In this document: one piece after another, positions 26,151-35,900 of the stretch | Position numbering within the stretch: position 1 is the stretch's first letter | Layout of the letters: each line of letters begins with the position of its first letter | Source of the DNA: Opisthocomus hoazin | Taxonomy: Eukaryota; Chordata; Aves; Opisthocomiformes; Opisthocomidae | Direction: 5' to 3' | Assembly: GCF_030867145.1 (NCBI RefSeq) | Contig: NC_134415.1 | Coordinates: 16,098,417 to 16,162,416 of the forward strand | DNA length: 64,000 bases | The notes under the pieces: model-generated | Database searches by the model: none | Seen by the model: only the letters and a program-made list of their open reading frames with translations | What the model was told of the DNA's origin: nothing | Made by a program: the position numbers and the translations under genes

Positions 26151-26339
26151 GTGTTAGTGTCTGTCCAATCCCTCATACTGGTAGCAGAACCGTATTTTAA
26201 TGAGCCGGGTTACGAACGATCCAGAGGTACTCCGAGCGGCACCCAGAGCTCCAGAGAATACGATGGAAATATACGACAGGCAACAGTCAAGTGGGCAATG
26301 CTTGAACAGATCAGAAATCCATCGCCATGCTTTAAGGAG
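26151..26339 (+). CDS. BIRC6: BIRC6 exon (third from the end), end of UBC core
   Basis: The exon has 63 codons in phase 0 between a CTCTCAACAG acceptor and a GAG/gtaggt donor. It reads [28 protein letters not shown] and on to [20 protein letters not shown]. It forms the C-terminal helices of the UBC fold (the VQSLL...PxxNxP pattern of E2 enzymes) plus the BIRC6-specific extension. Essentially identical to mammalian BIRC6 over its length. Confidence 0.98.
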
Positions 26340-26760
26340 GTAGGTTTTGTGAAATGCAATAAATATCTTGTTTATTTATTCATCTTGTTTGAGTGTTAAG
26401 AGTAATGCAGATATTTGGAAACATCACACACAAGATCTCTTTTTTAGCCTATTCTTTATCCTCTGAGACAACTGATTCTAGAGACCAAAGTGAATAAGGA
26501 TGCACCTGATTTCACAGATTCTTTTCTGGGAAAGGGGAATGCACATTGGAAAAATGCTTTAAAAGAAATACCAGCCTGAATGTTGTTTATGGAAGGATCC
26601 ACAAAGCATCTGTGCTAAACTACAAACCTACGCCTTAGAAAACAACTGTCTTGATGCTGATAAAAGTAATACTAACCCCCATTCACACTATCTTAAAAAA
26701 CTTCTTTGAAATAAATCAAATTTGTCTACATTCTTGAAGATTGACTAACTCACCCACTGC

Positions 26761-26875
26761 TTCATAGAATAATTTACTTGTTAGAGACTTCTCAGAGTCT
26801 CTAGTCCAACTCGTTTCTCAAAGCAGGTCAATTAGATCTCAGAGACTTGAACATATATGGCAAAGGATTCGAGGA
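26761..26875 (-). mobile_element. CR1 LINE fragment, old and divergent
   Basis: Begins with 'catagaat', then shows 'cagagtctctagtccaac' and 'caaagcagg', which are the reverse complement of the CR1 3' end. Similarity fades after about 26875. The element is antisense to BIRC6. The degree of change suggests an old insertion. Confidence 0.6.
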
Positions 26876-27160
26876 AAAAACAGTTGAAGATAGACAAAGT
26901 AAGAGAATCTGTATGAATATTAATGCAAAATGGTTGGTCAAACTGGAGTTGTCTCATGGTACTACCAGCAAGAACTTAAAGAAAAACACATCTTACCCTG
27001 AAATACTAAAACTGTTGCCACTTCTAAATCGGGGCATGGAACCATCTTGTAGCATCACCTATGCTTTCAATTGTCTGCATACTAAAATGCTGAAAAAGCA
27101 TAATTATTTTAGGATTATGCACATTGCTAAATGTGGCATCTGAGTGAGAGGGTGGTCTCC

Positions 27161-27384
27161 CATAGAATCATAGAATGCTTTGGGCTGGAAGGGACCTTTA
27201 GAGGTCATCTAGTCCAACCCCCCTGCAGGGAGCAGTAGTATCTTCCCACTAGACCAGGTTGCTCAGAGTCCTGTCCAACCTGGCCTTGAATGTTTCCACG
27301 GATGGGGCCTCCCTTGTCCTGTCGCAGCAAGCCCTGCTGAAAATATTTTCCCCATCTTTCTTGTAGGCCCCTTCAGGTACTGAA
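27161..27384 (-). mobile_element. CR1 LINE copy A, 3' part (host of nested insertion)
   Basis: Starts with two perfect 'catagaat' units (27161-27176), the reverse complement of the CR1 terminal octamers. The conserved 3' region with 'ctagtccaacccccctgca' follows, then the ORF2 C-terminus. Similarity to the minus-strand CR1 stops near 27384, where a CR1 on the opposite strand begins; the same element resumes at about 27508. Confidence 0.9.
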
Positions 27385-27507
27385 AGACCCGCCTGGACAA
27401 GATCCTGTGCAGCCTACTGTAGGTGACCCTGCTTCGGCAGGTGGTTTGGACTAGATGACCCACAGAGGTCCCTTCCAACCCCTACTATTCTGTGATTCTG
27501 TGATTCT
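27385..27507 (+). mobile_element. CR1 LINE 3' fragment nested in copy A, opposite strand
   Basis: Reads 'gacccgcctggacaagatcc' and continues through 'gaccctgcttcggcagg' to the sense-strand 3' end with octamers ATTCTGTG at 27487-27494 and 27495-27502 and a partial third unit. It is nearly identical to the reverse complement of the outer end of the CR1 at 47759, so the two belong to one subfamily. Length is about 123 bases: a severely 5'-truncated insertion. About 30-40 bases of copy A appear to be missing at the insertion point. Confidence 0.85.
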
Positions 27508-28343
27508 CTTCTCCAGGCTGAACAGCCCCAACTGTCTCAGTCTGTCCTCATAAGAGAGGTGTTCCAGCCCTCTGATCATTTTTGTGTCCCTCCTCTGGAC
27601 CTGCTCCAACAGATCCGTGTCCTCCTTCTGCTAAGGGCTGCAGAGCTGAATGCAGGACTCCAGGTGGGGTCTCACCAGAGCAGAGCAGAGGGGCAGAATC
27701 ACCTCCCTCAACCTGCTGGCCACAATTCCATTGATGCAGCCCAGAATAAGGTTGGCCTTCTGGGCTGTGAACGCACATTGGTGGCTCATGTCCAGTTTTT
27801 CATCCACCAGTACCCCCAAGTCCTTGTCGGCAGGGCTGCTCTCAATCCCTTCATCCCCCAGCCTGTACTGATAGCGGGGGTTGCCCTGACACAGATGCAG
27901 GACCTTGCACTTGGCCTTGTTGAACCTCATGAGGTTCACACAGGCCCACTTCTCCAGCTTGTCCAGGTCCCTCTGGATGGCATCCCGTCCTTCTGGTGTG
28001 TCAACTGCACCACTCAGCTTGGTGTCATCTGCAAACTTGCTGAGGGTGCACTTGATCTCACTAAGTCATTGATGAAAATGTTAAACAGCACCGGACCCTG
28101 AGGGACACCACGCATCACGGGCATCCATTTGGACATCAAGCCATTGACCACTACCCTCTGGCTGCGACCTTCCAACCAATTCCTCAGCCACCAAACAGTC
28201 CACCCATCAAATCCGTATCTCCAATTCAGAGAGAAGGCTGTTGTTGGGGACTCTGTCGAAGGCTTTACAGAAGTCCTGATAGACCACATCTGTAGCTCTT
28301 CCCTTGTCCACTGATCTAGTCACACCATCACAGAAAGTCCTTG
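27508..28343 (-). mobile_element. CR1 LINE copy A, 5' part
   Basis: The antisense CR1 resumes at 'ttctccaggctgaaca' and extends to about 28343, where similarity ends (5' truncation). On the minus strand it encodes pieces of ORF2: a reverse-transcriptase segment containing [17 protein letters not shown] (28014-28289) and a C-terminal segment containing [11 protein letters not shown] and YQYRLGDEG (27631-27939). The two pieces are in different frames and interrupted, so the element is dead. The 180-codon frame on the + strand at 27559-28101 is only the complement of this. Confidence 0.92.
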
Positions 28344-31035
28344 CCATCCTTAAAAACATCCTTTGGAATGCAAAAACCTTCTTCCATTAAAAAATGGACA
28401 TGGGTGTCTTGTGGAATAAGAAACCATAGACACTTCACCTGCATGACAAGAGTTAAATATTTTATCCACATGCAGGTGGAACAGGACGTGCAGTGTACTC
28501 TGGTGTCTTGAATTAATGAAGAAAAACACCGTGGTTGTTCTTAATTACCTCTTAAATATTTTACTCAATAAGTTGAAGACCATGGTAACGATAATATCAT
28601 GAGACATAATCAAATAGCCTCTGCTAATATGTCCTTTTTTCCTAGCTAAATGTAACAATTTCAGTTTTGCAAAAAAAGTTCTCAGATTACAGTAAGTTTA
28701 AATTAATTGAAGATTCCAGCAGGCAGTGGGCTCCCTGATGATAGTGCTCCATCTTTCTTTTCACGTAGAAATGAAGGCTATACAATATTGCAGTATTTGG
28801 TAAATGTTTCTACCAGTGTTTGGTAAATGCTGTTGTTGCAGTTTTCAAAAGAACCTCAGCAGTATTGCGCTTACTCTGCAGCGTAGCCTTTTTACTACTT
28901 GTATGAAAAAGGCAGCTTGTGAGCTGCCCCCCTTCAGGACGGGAAGGTAGTGAGGTGTGGCCAAATGGGGGAACCAGGCGTTCCCTGAGAACAGAGGACT
29001 TGCCCACAGCACAGCGTTACCAAAAGGCAGATGTTGAAAACAACACAACTGCTGGCTGTCTGAAGGTGGGGTGTAGCTAGGACTGCGCTGTGCTGAGCCC
29101 CCCCCTCCCCCAAAGTAAAAGCAGCATTACGAGGTAGGTAGCAGTTTGCAGAGGTATCCTGAGAATTTGAAACTGCTGTTACCTGTGAATACCTGTGAAC
29201 AGAGAAGAGGTTTGCTGTGTGGAAGAGAACAAACTGTTTTGTTCTGGTGTAGGTAACGGCAGTTTCCCTCGTTTCCCAAGGTACAGTTTCGTGGTTTTCC
29301 CTGTGTTGAGGGCTGTAGGACGGTTTCATGAAATCCTCCAGATTCTGAGAAACTTGAAGCTACAATAGCCTGCTTCAGTGAGGAGCAGTTTGAGGCTGAT
29401 AGCTTGATTTTGTGTTAAAAACACAATCATACTAGTTTAAGTTTCAGTGCCTTATCAACTTGTGCAACGTGAGAACTCCCTTTCAGCTTCTCTGCATAAA
29501 TACTCCCTGTCATTATGTAAAGTGGCCTGTATCTTTCTTTACATATCAAAAAATGGAAATTATGCACTGGAAAGCATTACATTTTTCTCTGATGCAATAG
29601 CTGAAGTTTGGAAGAATGCTGGATTCTGTCTGCAGCCCCATCCAAGTGAAAATGCATCCCTAGCAGAGATGCTCTGAGCACTTCTCTGAGAGCCTGGCTT
29701 GTGAAGACCTGTGGGTTTTCTGTAGGGTTGTGTTAGGAACCGTAACGATGGTCCTCATGCAGTAACATGAATGCAAAGGCATCCTGAAAACTTAGGTGTA
29801 AGAAAGAACGTACATCCTTTGGCCCCTGAAATCTTTTGTCTTCACACATCTGAGCTTAGTGTCTTAAATGACAAGTAGGCCCGGGAGATCTAAACTGCTG
29901 GTCTTTGGGAGTTCTTCCAAGCTCCAGTGTCGATATAGGGAATGCGTCCAGAATTGAAGTCAATTATGCTTTCAATCTGCAGTTTTTCTTCAGACAGATA
30001 GCTGTATTTTCTAACCTCTAGAGGCAAAGATGATTGTTGTCAATTATGTTGCAGTATTGCCAAGAACTCTCTGTGCTCAGTAAAGTTTCTTTGATTTTAT
30101 TGTTTCTTTCACCAGGCAGACTTTTAGAAATCTGTTTAAGACAAAGCCAACGCCAAGTAGAGTTTCACAACTTTGAGGGTTGATTGGTTGGGTTTTTTCA
30201 ACTCAAATCTCTACAGAAATACCAAAATTACTACACAGTCAAATACTGCTTCCCACCCAAACTGGGGACAGCTCAGCTATTCTGGCCAGGGAATTCCAGC
30301 TGTCCCCAGAGGTGCTGCCTCTGCCCGGGCACACAACTGTGGCTGTGCCTCTTGCCCTGCAGCTGGCACGGTCCTGCTGCTCTCGGCATGAGTGCGCTCA
30401 CACTGTTGACAGTGTTTCTGTTGATCTGTTCCTCTTCGGGCAGTGGTTGGTGACGGGGGAAGACATGGTGCATGCACCGCCTGCCTGCGCTGCTTTAATA
30501 GAATAGGACTGCGAAACCAACAATAAAAGCCTTAGTACTGCATCTGTGTAGCCTTGCCCGTACGCAGCAGAAACGCCCGTGTGTAGTGCCCACATAGCAA
30601 CGTCATCTTTGAACTGAAGAATGCGTCTAACATTCTTTTTCTTTCCCCTGGTGTGAGACTGTGTTTCTGGCACTCGTTCACCCTCCACCCAGCTAACACA
30701 CGCGAAGGCTGAAATGGCAGCCTGTGCAGAAATGGTCGATCTGGACAGACTGGAAGAGACGTCCAGGCCAACCTCCCCCTCAAAGCAGGATCAGCTGAAT
30801 TCAGACCAGGTTCCTCAGGGCTTCTTCCAGCTGGGTCTTGGAAAGTTTAAAGGACAAAAATTCCACAATTTACCTGCAAGCTGGTTCAGTGCTGAATTAT
30901 CCTTATACTGATTTTTATTTTTTCCTTATACCCAGTTAGACTCACGGGGGTCTTGCCAATTTTGTATTGTTAATGTATATGGTTCTTAGAAAAAAATGAA
31001 CGCTCTGTTCTTTCATTCGGAATGTTTTCTTGCAG

Positions 31036-31170
31036 GTCATCCACAAACATTTTTACTTGAAAAGAGTGGAGATCATGGCTCAGTGTGAGGAGTGGATAGC
31101 AGACATACAGCAGTACAGCAGTGACAAACGGGTAGGCAGGACTATGTCCCATCACGCAGCAGCTCTGAAG
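31036..31170 (+). CDS. BIRC6: BIRC6 exon (second from the end)
   Basis: This exon has 45 codons in phase 0. It reads VIHKHFYLKRVEIMAQCEEW, IADIQQYSSDKRVGRTMSHH and AAALK, then a GTGAGA donor. It encodes the helical extension behind the UBC fold, unchanged from mammals as far as I can recall. Confidence 0.98.
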
Positions 31171-32144
31171 GTGAGACTTGCTTTGATAATCTTATGTTCT
31201 TTAATCCAGAGATGAAAAATGGCAATGAAATTGCTCAGCAGCAGAGTTTTATAATAACAATAACAGAAAACCCCAGCAACTTTAAAACATGTAAACAAAC
31301 CTGAGTTTCCCAGCTGTCAAGAGATAAAGTGTATGTGCACTCCACTTCCTTCAGTTTTTTTTTCTTCTACAAATTAGGTTTTCCTTTAGTGCCTGTAAAA
31401 CTTAGAGAGTTTATTTTGTTCTCTCTAAGGGTGGGTGGGCGTGTATGATAAAAGTGATAAAGTTGTGCTGTAACCAATCCCTTGCTGGAAAACGAGCTTT
31501 TTGAATAGACAAGCAGAGTTACGAAACTGTGGTCCATTATGATTAGTTTTACCCCATGTTAAACTTTTATCAACAGTTACGCCCGTTACAGTGGTTTCTT
31601 TCTTCCTAGCCAAGTCCTATAATTTTTTTTTTCTTCCCGAGGAGAAAAATAAATTCTAAAGACTGCTTTTTTCTGTTGCTAGACTTGCATTCTGTCAGCG
31701 TGACTGGTCGGCAGAATGCGGTTACTGTTAGTTACTGCGATCAGGACACAGATCTCTGTAAACCTGTCTCTGTAACCATGAACTCTTTAGAATCTTGCGT
31801 TTTGACTGTCAGACCCACCTGGTGCAAGCCAGCTGCTGCTGGGATCGCAGAACGCGGATCTGACTCCGCTGCGAGCCAAACAGCGTAGCATTGCTGTTGA
31901 TGCGCCTGCTGGCTGCCGTTTCCTTTACTGCCTTTCATTTGTCCCTGGCAGCGCCTGCCAATTACTCTGTCACTACAAGGAAAGTACCAGTCCTTAAATA
32001 CGGGGCAAAGTTTATCCAGTCACTGAAATAGTACATTTAAACCTTTTCTACTTAGTTCTTTTTTGGCCTTACGTTCTCCAACACTCTGAAAAGTAACGTT
32101 TGAACTGTGGTCTCTTCCATGCTGACGGCTCTTTGTATATTCAG
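31171..32144 (+). other. BIRC6 last intron, 0.97 kb
   Basis: Intronic. No gene or mobile element recognised. The acceptor is TATATTCAG at 32136-32144. Confidence 0.75.
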
Positions 32145-32324
32145 CGTCACACAGCTCAGTTGCGGGAAGAGCTTCTAAAACTTCCCTGTCCTGAAGGACT
32201 GGACCCAGACACCGACGACGCCACAGACAAATGCAGTGCCACAACAAGCGCGGAAGAGACTGTGTTGCACGAACAGGTTAAACCCAGCAGCAGTAAAGAT
32301 ATCCCTGCTGATTTCAAGTTGTGA
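32145..32324 (+). CDS. BIRC6: BIRC6 terminal coding exon
   Basis: The exon has 59 codons plus TGA at 32322-32324. It reads RHTAQLREELLKLPCPEGLD, then PDTDDATDKC, and ends VKPSSSKDIPADFKL. The first half is conserved. The acidic tail differs from mammals in several positions, as expected for a disordered terminus. The stop lies at the equivalent position to mammalian BIRC6, so the protein has its normal length at this end. Confidence 0.97.
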   Translation, partial: RHTAQLREELLKLPCPEGLDPDTDDATDKCSATTSAEETVLHEQVKPSSSKDIPADFKL

Positions 32325-32806
32325 GTTGCATTGCCATGGACTTTCTAGACACAAAGGCTTTGAAGCACAAGCCAAATATGTCAATATTTGTATGTAAGAA
32401 GCTAATTATATAATAGGTAATGAAACTGAAACTATACTATGCCCTTAAGGATATACAGTTTAATTCAAGATGATCTTTTATTTACCTGTACAAGAGTGTA
32501 AACTTTTTTGTGCTTTTATTTTTCAATTGTGAGAACCACTGATTGGTATGTTTAAAAAGTTATGTATACAAGAAATGGATAAATAACTGATATATAAGGG
32601 AAACTACCTTAGGAAAGAATGTTTACTGAATGTTTATTATTTTTTTTTACTTGTAGAGTGAGGGCGGTTGTAACAAAGAATATATATTGGTCATTCTTAC
32701 AGCTACTATTTAAAGTCGGAAAATTTTCACTGAATTTGATAGATTTTACGTTTGGCCATATATTCATGCTCATATTTGATTCTAAAGAAAACCTCCTGTA
32801 TACTTC

Positions 32807-32812
32807 AATAAA
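32807..32812 (+). terminator. BIRC6: Poly(A) signal AATAAA, proximal
   Basis: Canonical hexamer 483 bases past the BIRC6 stop, followed by a T-rich stretch (cctcttttatgattt) that could serve as the downstream element. Confidence 0.55.
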
Positions 32813-32861
32813 CGTTAAATGGACATGATCCCTCTTTTATGATTTACTGGTACATTTTTTA

Positions 32862-32867
32862 AATAAA
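32862..32867 (+). terminator. BIRC6: Poly(A) signal AATAAA, second
   Basis: A second canonical hexamer 55 bases after the first. Close pairs like this often give heterogeneous cleavage ends. Confidence 0.5.
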
Positions 32868-32970
32868 CTGCCATAAAATACATTCTAGCTGAAGACTTGC
32901 ACTTGTATGACTGAATTCATTGCAGTCAACATATTTAATTTTATGCTTACTAATTCTAAAATGCAGATGA

Positions 32971-32976
32971 AATAAA
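32971..32976 (+). terminator. BIRC6: Poly(A) signal AATAAA, third
   Basis: Third canonical hexamer, about 650 bases after the stop codon. Use is not provable from sequence. Confidence 0.4.
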
Positions 32977-32990
32977 TGCACATGGTTTTA

Positions 32991-35900
32991 CCTCATGCCA
33001 AAATTTGGACTTCTGAATTCATCTTTTGTTTGGCTATTTTATGCAAACTAACAGTATTCTAAATTTTTTAAGGGCTATTCTCGAACAAAGTATTTTCTCT
33101 GCTGAAATGTCTGATTTTTATGTAACCAGCGGTACTCTGAGTACTGACAGGGGCTAAGGCTGTGCCATGCAGAACTCAACGTTCCGTAGTTCCTACTGTA
33201 TAGACCTATTTCCAATTGTATACTTGCAACCACAGATCCCTAACTAAAAAGGGTAAGGGGTTTGTTTGATTTAATAGTCAAGTCTCACTTTTAACATAAT
33301 CTGCGTTACTATCACTGTTCTTAATTTCTGAGCAGTCCTTGAAGGACTAAAAAGTTATTACTGGTATTACCTCAGACTAATGAGCTGTTGTGTTATAAAT
33401 ACTATAAATCAGGCAAAACCGAAGCTTTTTTGTTTTCTATTTGTCCTTTGTTTATAAGTATCACGCTGGAATTTTTTCACTTTTTGTTTTACAATGTATT
33501 ATTTCTAATCATTAAAAATGGCACCAACTGAGGTCGTGTTCTTATGCTGATGGTTAACAGACTTTGATAGTTCTGACCAAAGTACAGTTTTTCGGTTATA
33601 TTGATACGTTGTGTTAATCCAAGGCCTGTCCTGGTTGTACGTACCTCTCAGAGCGCCAGCTGAGGCACATCTGCGTTACTTCAGGGGATCCGTAATCAAA
33701 AAGCAAAACTAAGTACGTGAAACCAAGAGTTCATGCCGCCATGAAAGTGTTAGAACTTCATCCGTGTTCAAACAGCACTGCATTTCTCTAGGCGGGTATT
33801 TACTCACCTCCTGTTATTGTACAAAACGACTGTGATACTCTTGTAAACGCTCCAAAAACAAAATTACCCGCTGACTTCCAACTATATTTAAGTTAGTGGT
33901 TTGCATTAGAGCTCTTCATTTATTGCGTAAACTGTCTGCCTACAGAAGCGTAGTCTTTTCATAAAATCCTGGCACTTGTTCCAAAACCAAATGCATCAGA
34001 CCTGAAGATCCTCCTTAAACCTGAAGACTTGTCCCATTAAAAACCAGCACTGAAATCAAAAGTACCTAACTGGCATTGATTCGACATGAAGAGGGTGGCT
34101 AACTTGATTGTACCTTTTTCTCTAGTGTGTATTTATGGTATCGTAGCAATGCTAATGTGAAGTCACTGTGCTTAATTAAGCAGATGTAAACAGCTGCATG
34201 GGATATTAAACTCTAATTTGTATCCATGTACCAATTATCGTTTTTTTGCTCCAACCTGAGCTAGAATGGTATTGTTCCAAATTAATGCAGAGATTCAGTC
34301 CTTAATAGCTTGCAACTGTGTTACAGTCTGGTAAGGAAACTGAGAACTTGGTAACAGATACAAAATTCATATTTTCCATTTTTTAGGTATAACACACAAG
34401 GTAGCTATGTTACTTTGCAGTAAAATCACAATAAATCCTGTGAGGTATGCAGAAAACTGAGTATTTTTTTAACCAGTTCCCCTCATCTTTTACCATGTCA
34501 TCAAACTGAATAGAAACCTGTATGGTTATAGATCGCAGTTTCTAGCCGTCACATTATAGTGTTTAAACTGTTATGCTGTTTTCATAGAAAATGTTTTAAA
34601 AATCAACAAATTCTTTTCAAAAGCGCAAAGAGCAGCAAACTGCTAATTGGCTCATTACAGAATTGTACCCCATGGTTTTTGGTAGTGCCTTTGGCCCGAG
34701 GTTCACGGCAGACACACCGCCGTGCAGCGCCGCGTGGGCTGCTACCAGCCATGGGAATCGCTGCAGCCACTCTGCCAGAGGAAGAGCTCACCACACGAGG
34801 GATCAGCAGCCTCCTCCGGCGCTGCGCAGAGAGCAGCAGCAAGCGCTTTGATGCCGTCTGCGCTGCCTACCGCAGGGGGAACAGCTCAGCAACCCGCGAG
34901 ACCCTGTGCTCCAGGAGAGCAAACCCCCCCTTACACTGATGGCCGGGCACGAACAGCTGTTCCGCTTTGCAGCTGTGGGTGCAGCACTCTGTGTACAGAC
35001 ATGAGTCGCCCCTCCGCAAGACTGAGTGGTTTCCTCTGGAATTTCCTTTGGGTACACGATGTGCGTGAATGTATGGGTTAATGTTCCGACCAGTGCTATG
35101 CAGGAAAAAACAAAGATGACAATATGGAAAAACCCAAGACAATCTGAAACATAAGAACCCTGTAAAGAACCTCAAGCTTCACTCCAGTAATTACATGCTA
35201 GATGTTCAGGTCCTACCAGAATAAAGTACCTGTGACTGATTGACTGGGTCTACAGCAGCCTGACTGGCATCGTTGGATGAGTTTTTGTTGCGGTTTTTCT
35301 TCTCTAAATCTTTGACCTAAGTTCAAGGTAGAGATGTTGCGCGTCTGCTAGCCTGTCAAGGAGACTGCCTTGCAGCAGGTAAAATGGTGCCAACACAGGT
35401 AAGGTACTGGACTACTGATAGCTTCTAGGGAGCTTCAGTGTGGTCTGTCGTCAGTACCGTGGTTGGATGATGACTTATTAAGCAGCAGCAGAGCTTGAAT
35501 TGTTTACTTAAAAAAACAAAACAAAAAAAAGCTCTCATACAATACAGGAAATAAATATACTACCCTACTTATGATGGCTTTAAGCCAATTTAACCTCTGC
35601 TTGCTAGATCAAAGAGGGCATTCACTTTCTGGCAGAAATCACATTGTTAAGAAAACATTACTACAAAACTATCTTTTTTTCTATGCAACTATGTAATCCT
35701 ATACATAGGATGTTTGTTAGGGGAGCTTTTCTTCCCCAAAACATTTCTGGTGTTACATAAACAAATGTTCTATTTTACATCCCAAGGCAAACAACTTGTT
35801 AAGCAAACAACCATATTACTAATTTACTTTGTTTACCCATAAATATCTGAACACAAATCCAGCTGACCTAGATTTAAGCTGGGACTATACTATGTTACTC

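Larger units (their letters stand above)
26340..31035 (+). other. BIRC6 intron, 4.7 kb, rich in CR1
   Basis: Holds an old CR1 fragment (about 26761-26875) and an antisense CR1 of about 1.2 kb with a second CR1 nested in it (27161-28343). The rest, about 28344-31035, is unique sequence with GC-richer patches at about 30280-30480. No exon supported. Confidence 0.75.
7845..32324 (+). other. BIRC6: BIRC6 gene, 3' portion (nine terminal exons, coding span)
   Basis: This span covers the last nine coding exons of the giant inhibitor-of-apoptosis protein BIRC6 (BRUCE/Apollon). From family knowledge, the full protein is about 4,850 residues, with an N-terminal BIR domain and a C-terminal E2-like UBC domain. 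It works as a combined E2/E3 ubiquitin ligase on SMAC, HTRA2, caspases and LC3, associated with trans-Golgi and endosomal membranes and the midbody. The sequence shows nine exons that join in one uninterrupted frame, each with AG acceptor and GT donor. They give about 350 residues very close to the vertebrate BIRC6 C-terminus, ending in a stop at 32322-32324. The 5' part of the gene lies before this window, and 1-7844 is intron. No frameshift or premature stop is present, so the gene looks functional. Confidence 0.97.
32325..32990 (+). other. BIRC6: BIRC6 3' UTR (extent inferred)
   Basis: AT-rich sequence after the stop codon. Three AATAAA signals lie in the first 650 bases. The actual end of the transcript cannot be read from sequence; further signals exist downstream, so a longer UTR is possible. 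Confidence 0.6.

Noticed and set aside
27559..28101. 180-codon open frame on the + strand
   Set aside because: It is the complement of CR1 ORF2 copy A. The minus strand carries the real CR1 protein motifs.
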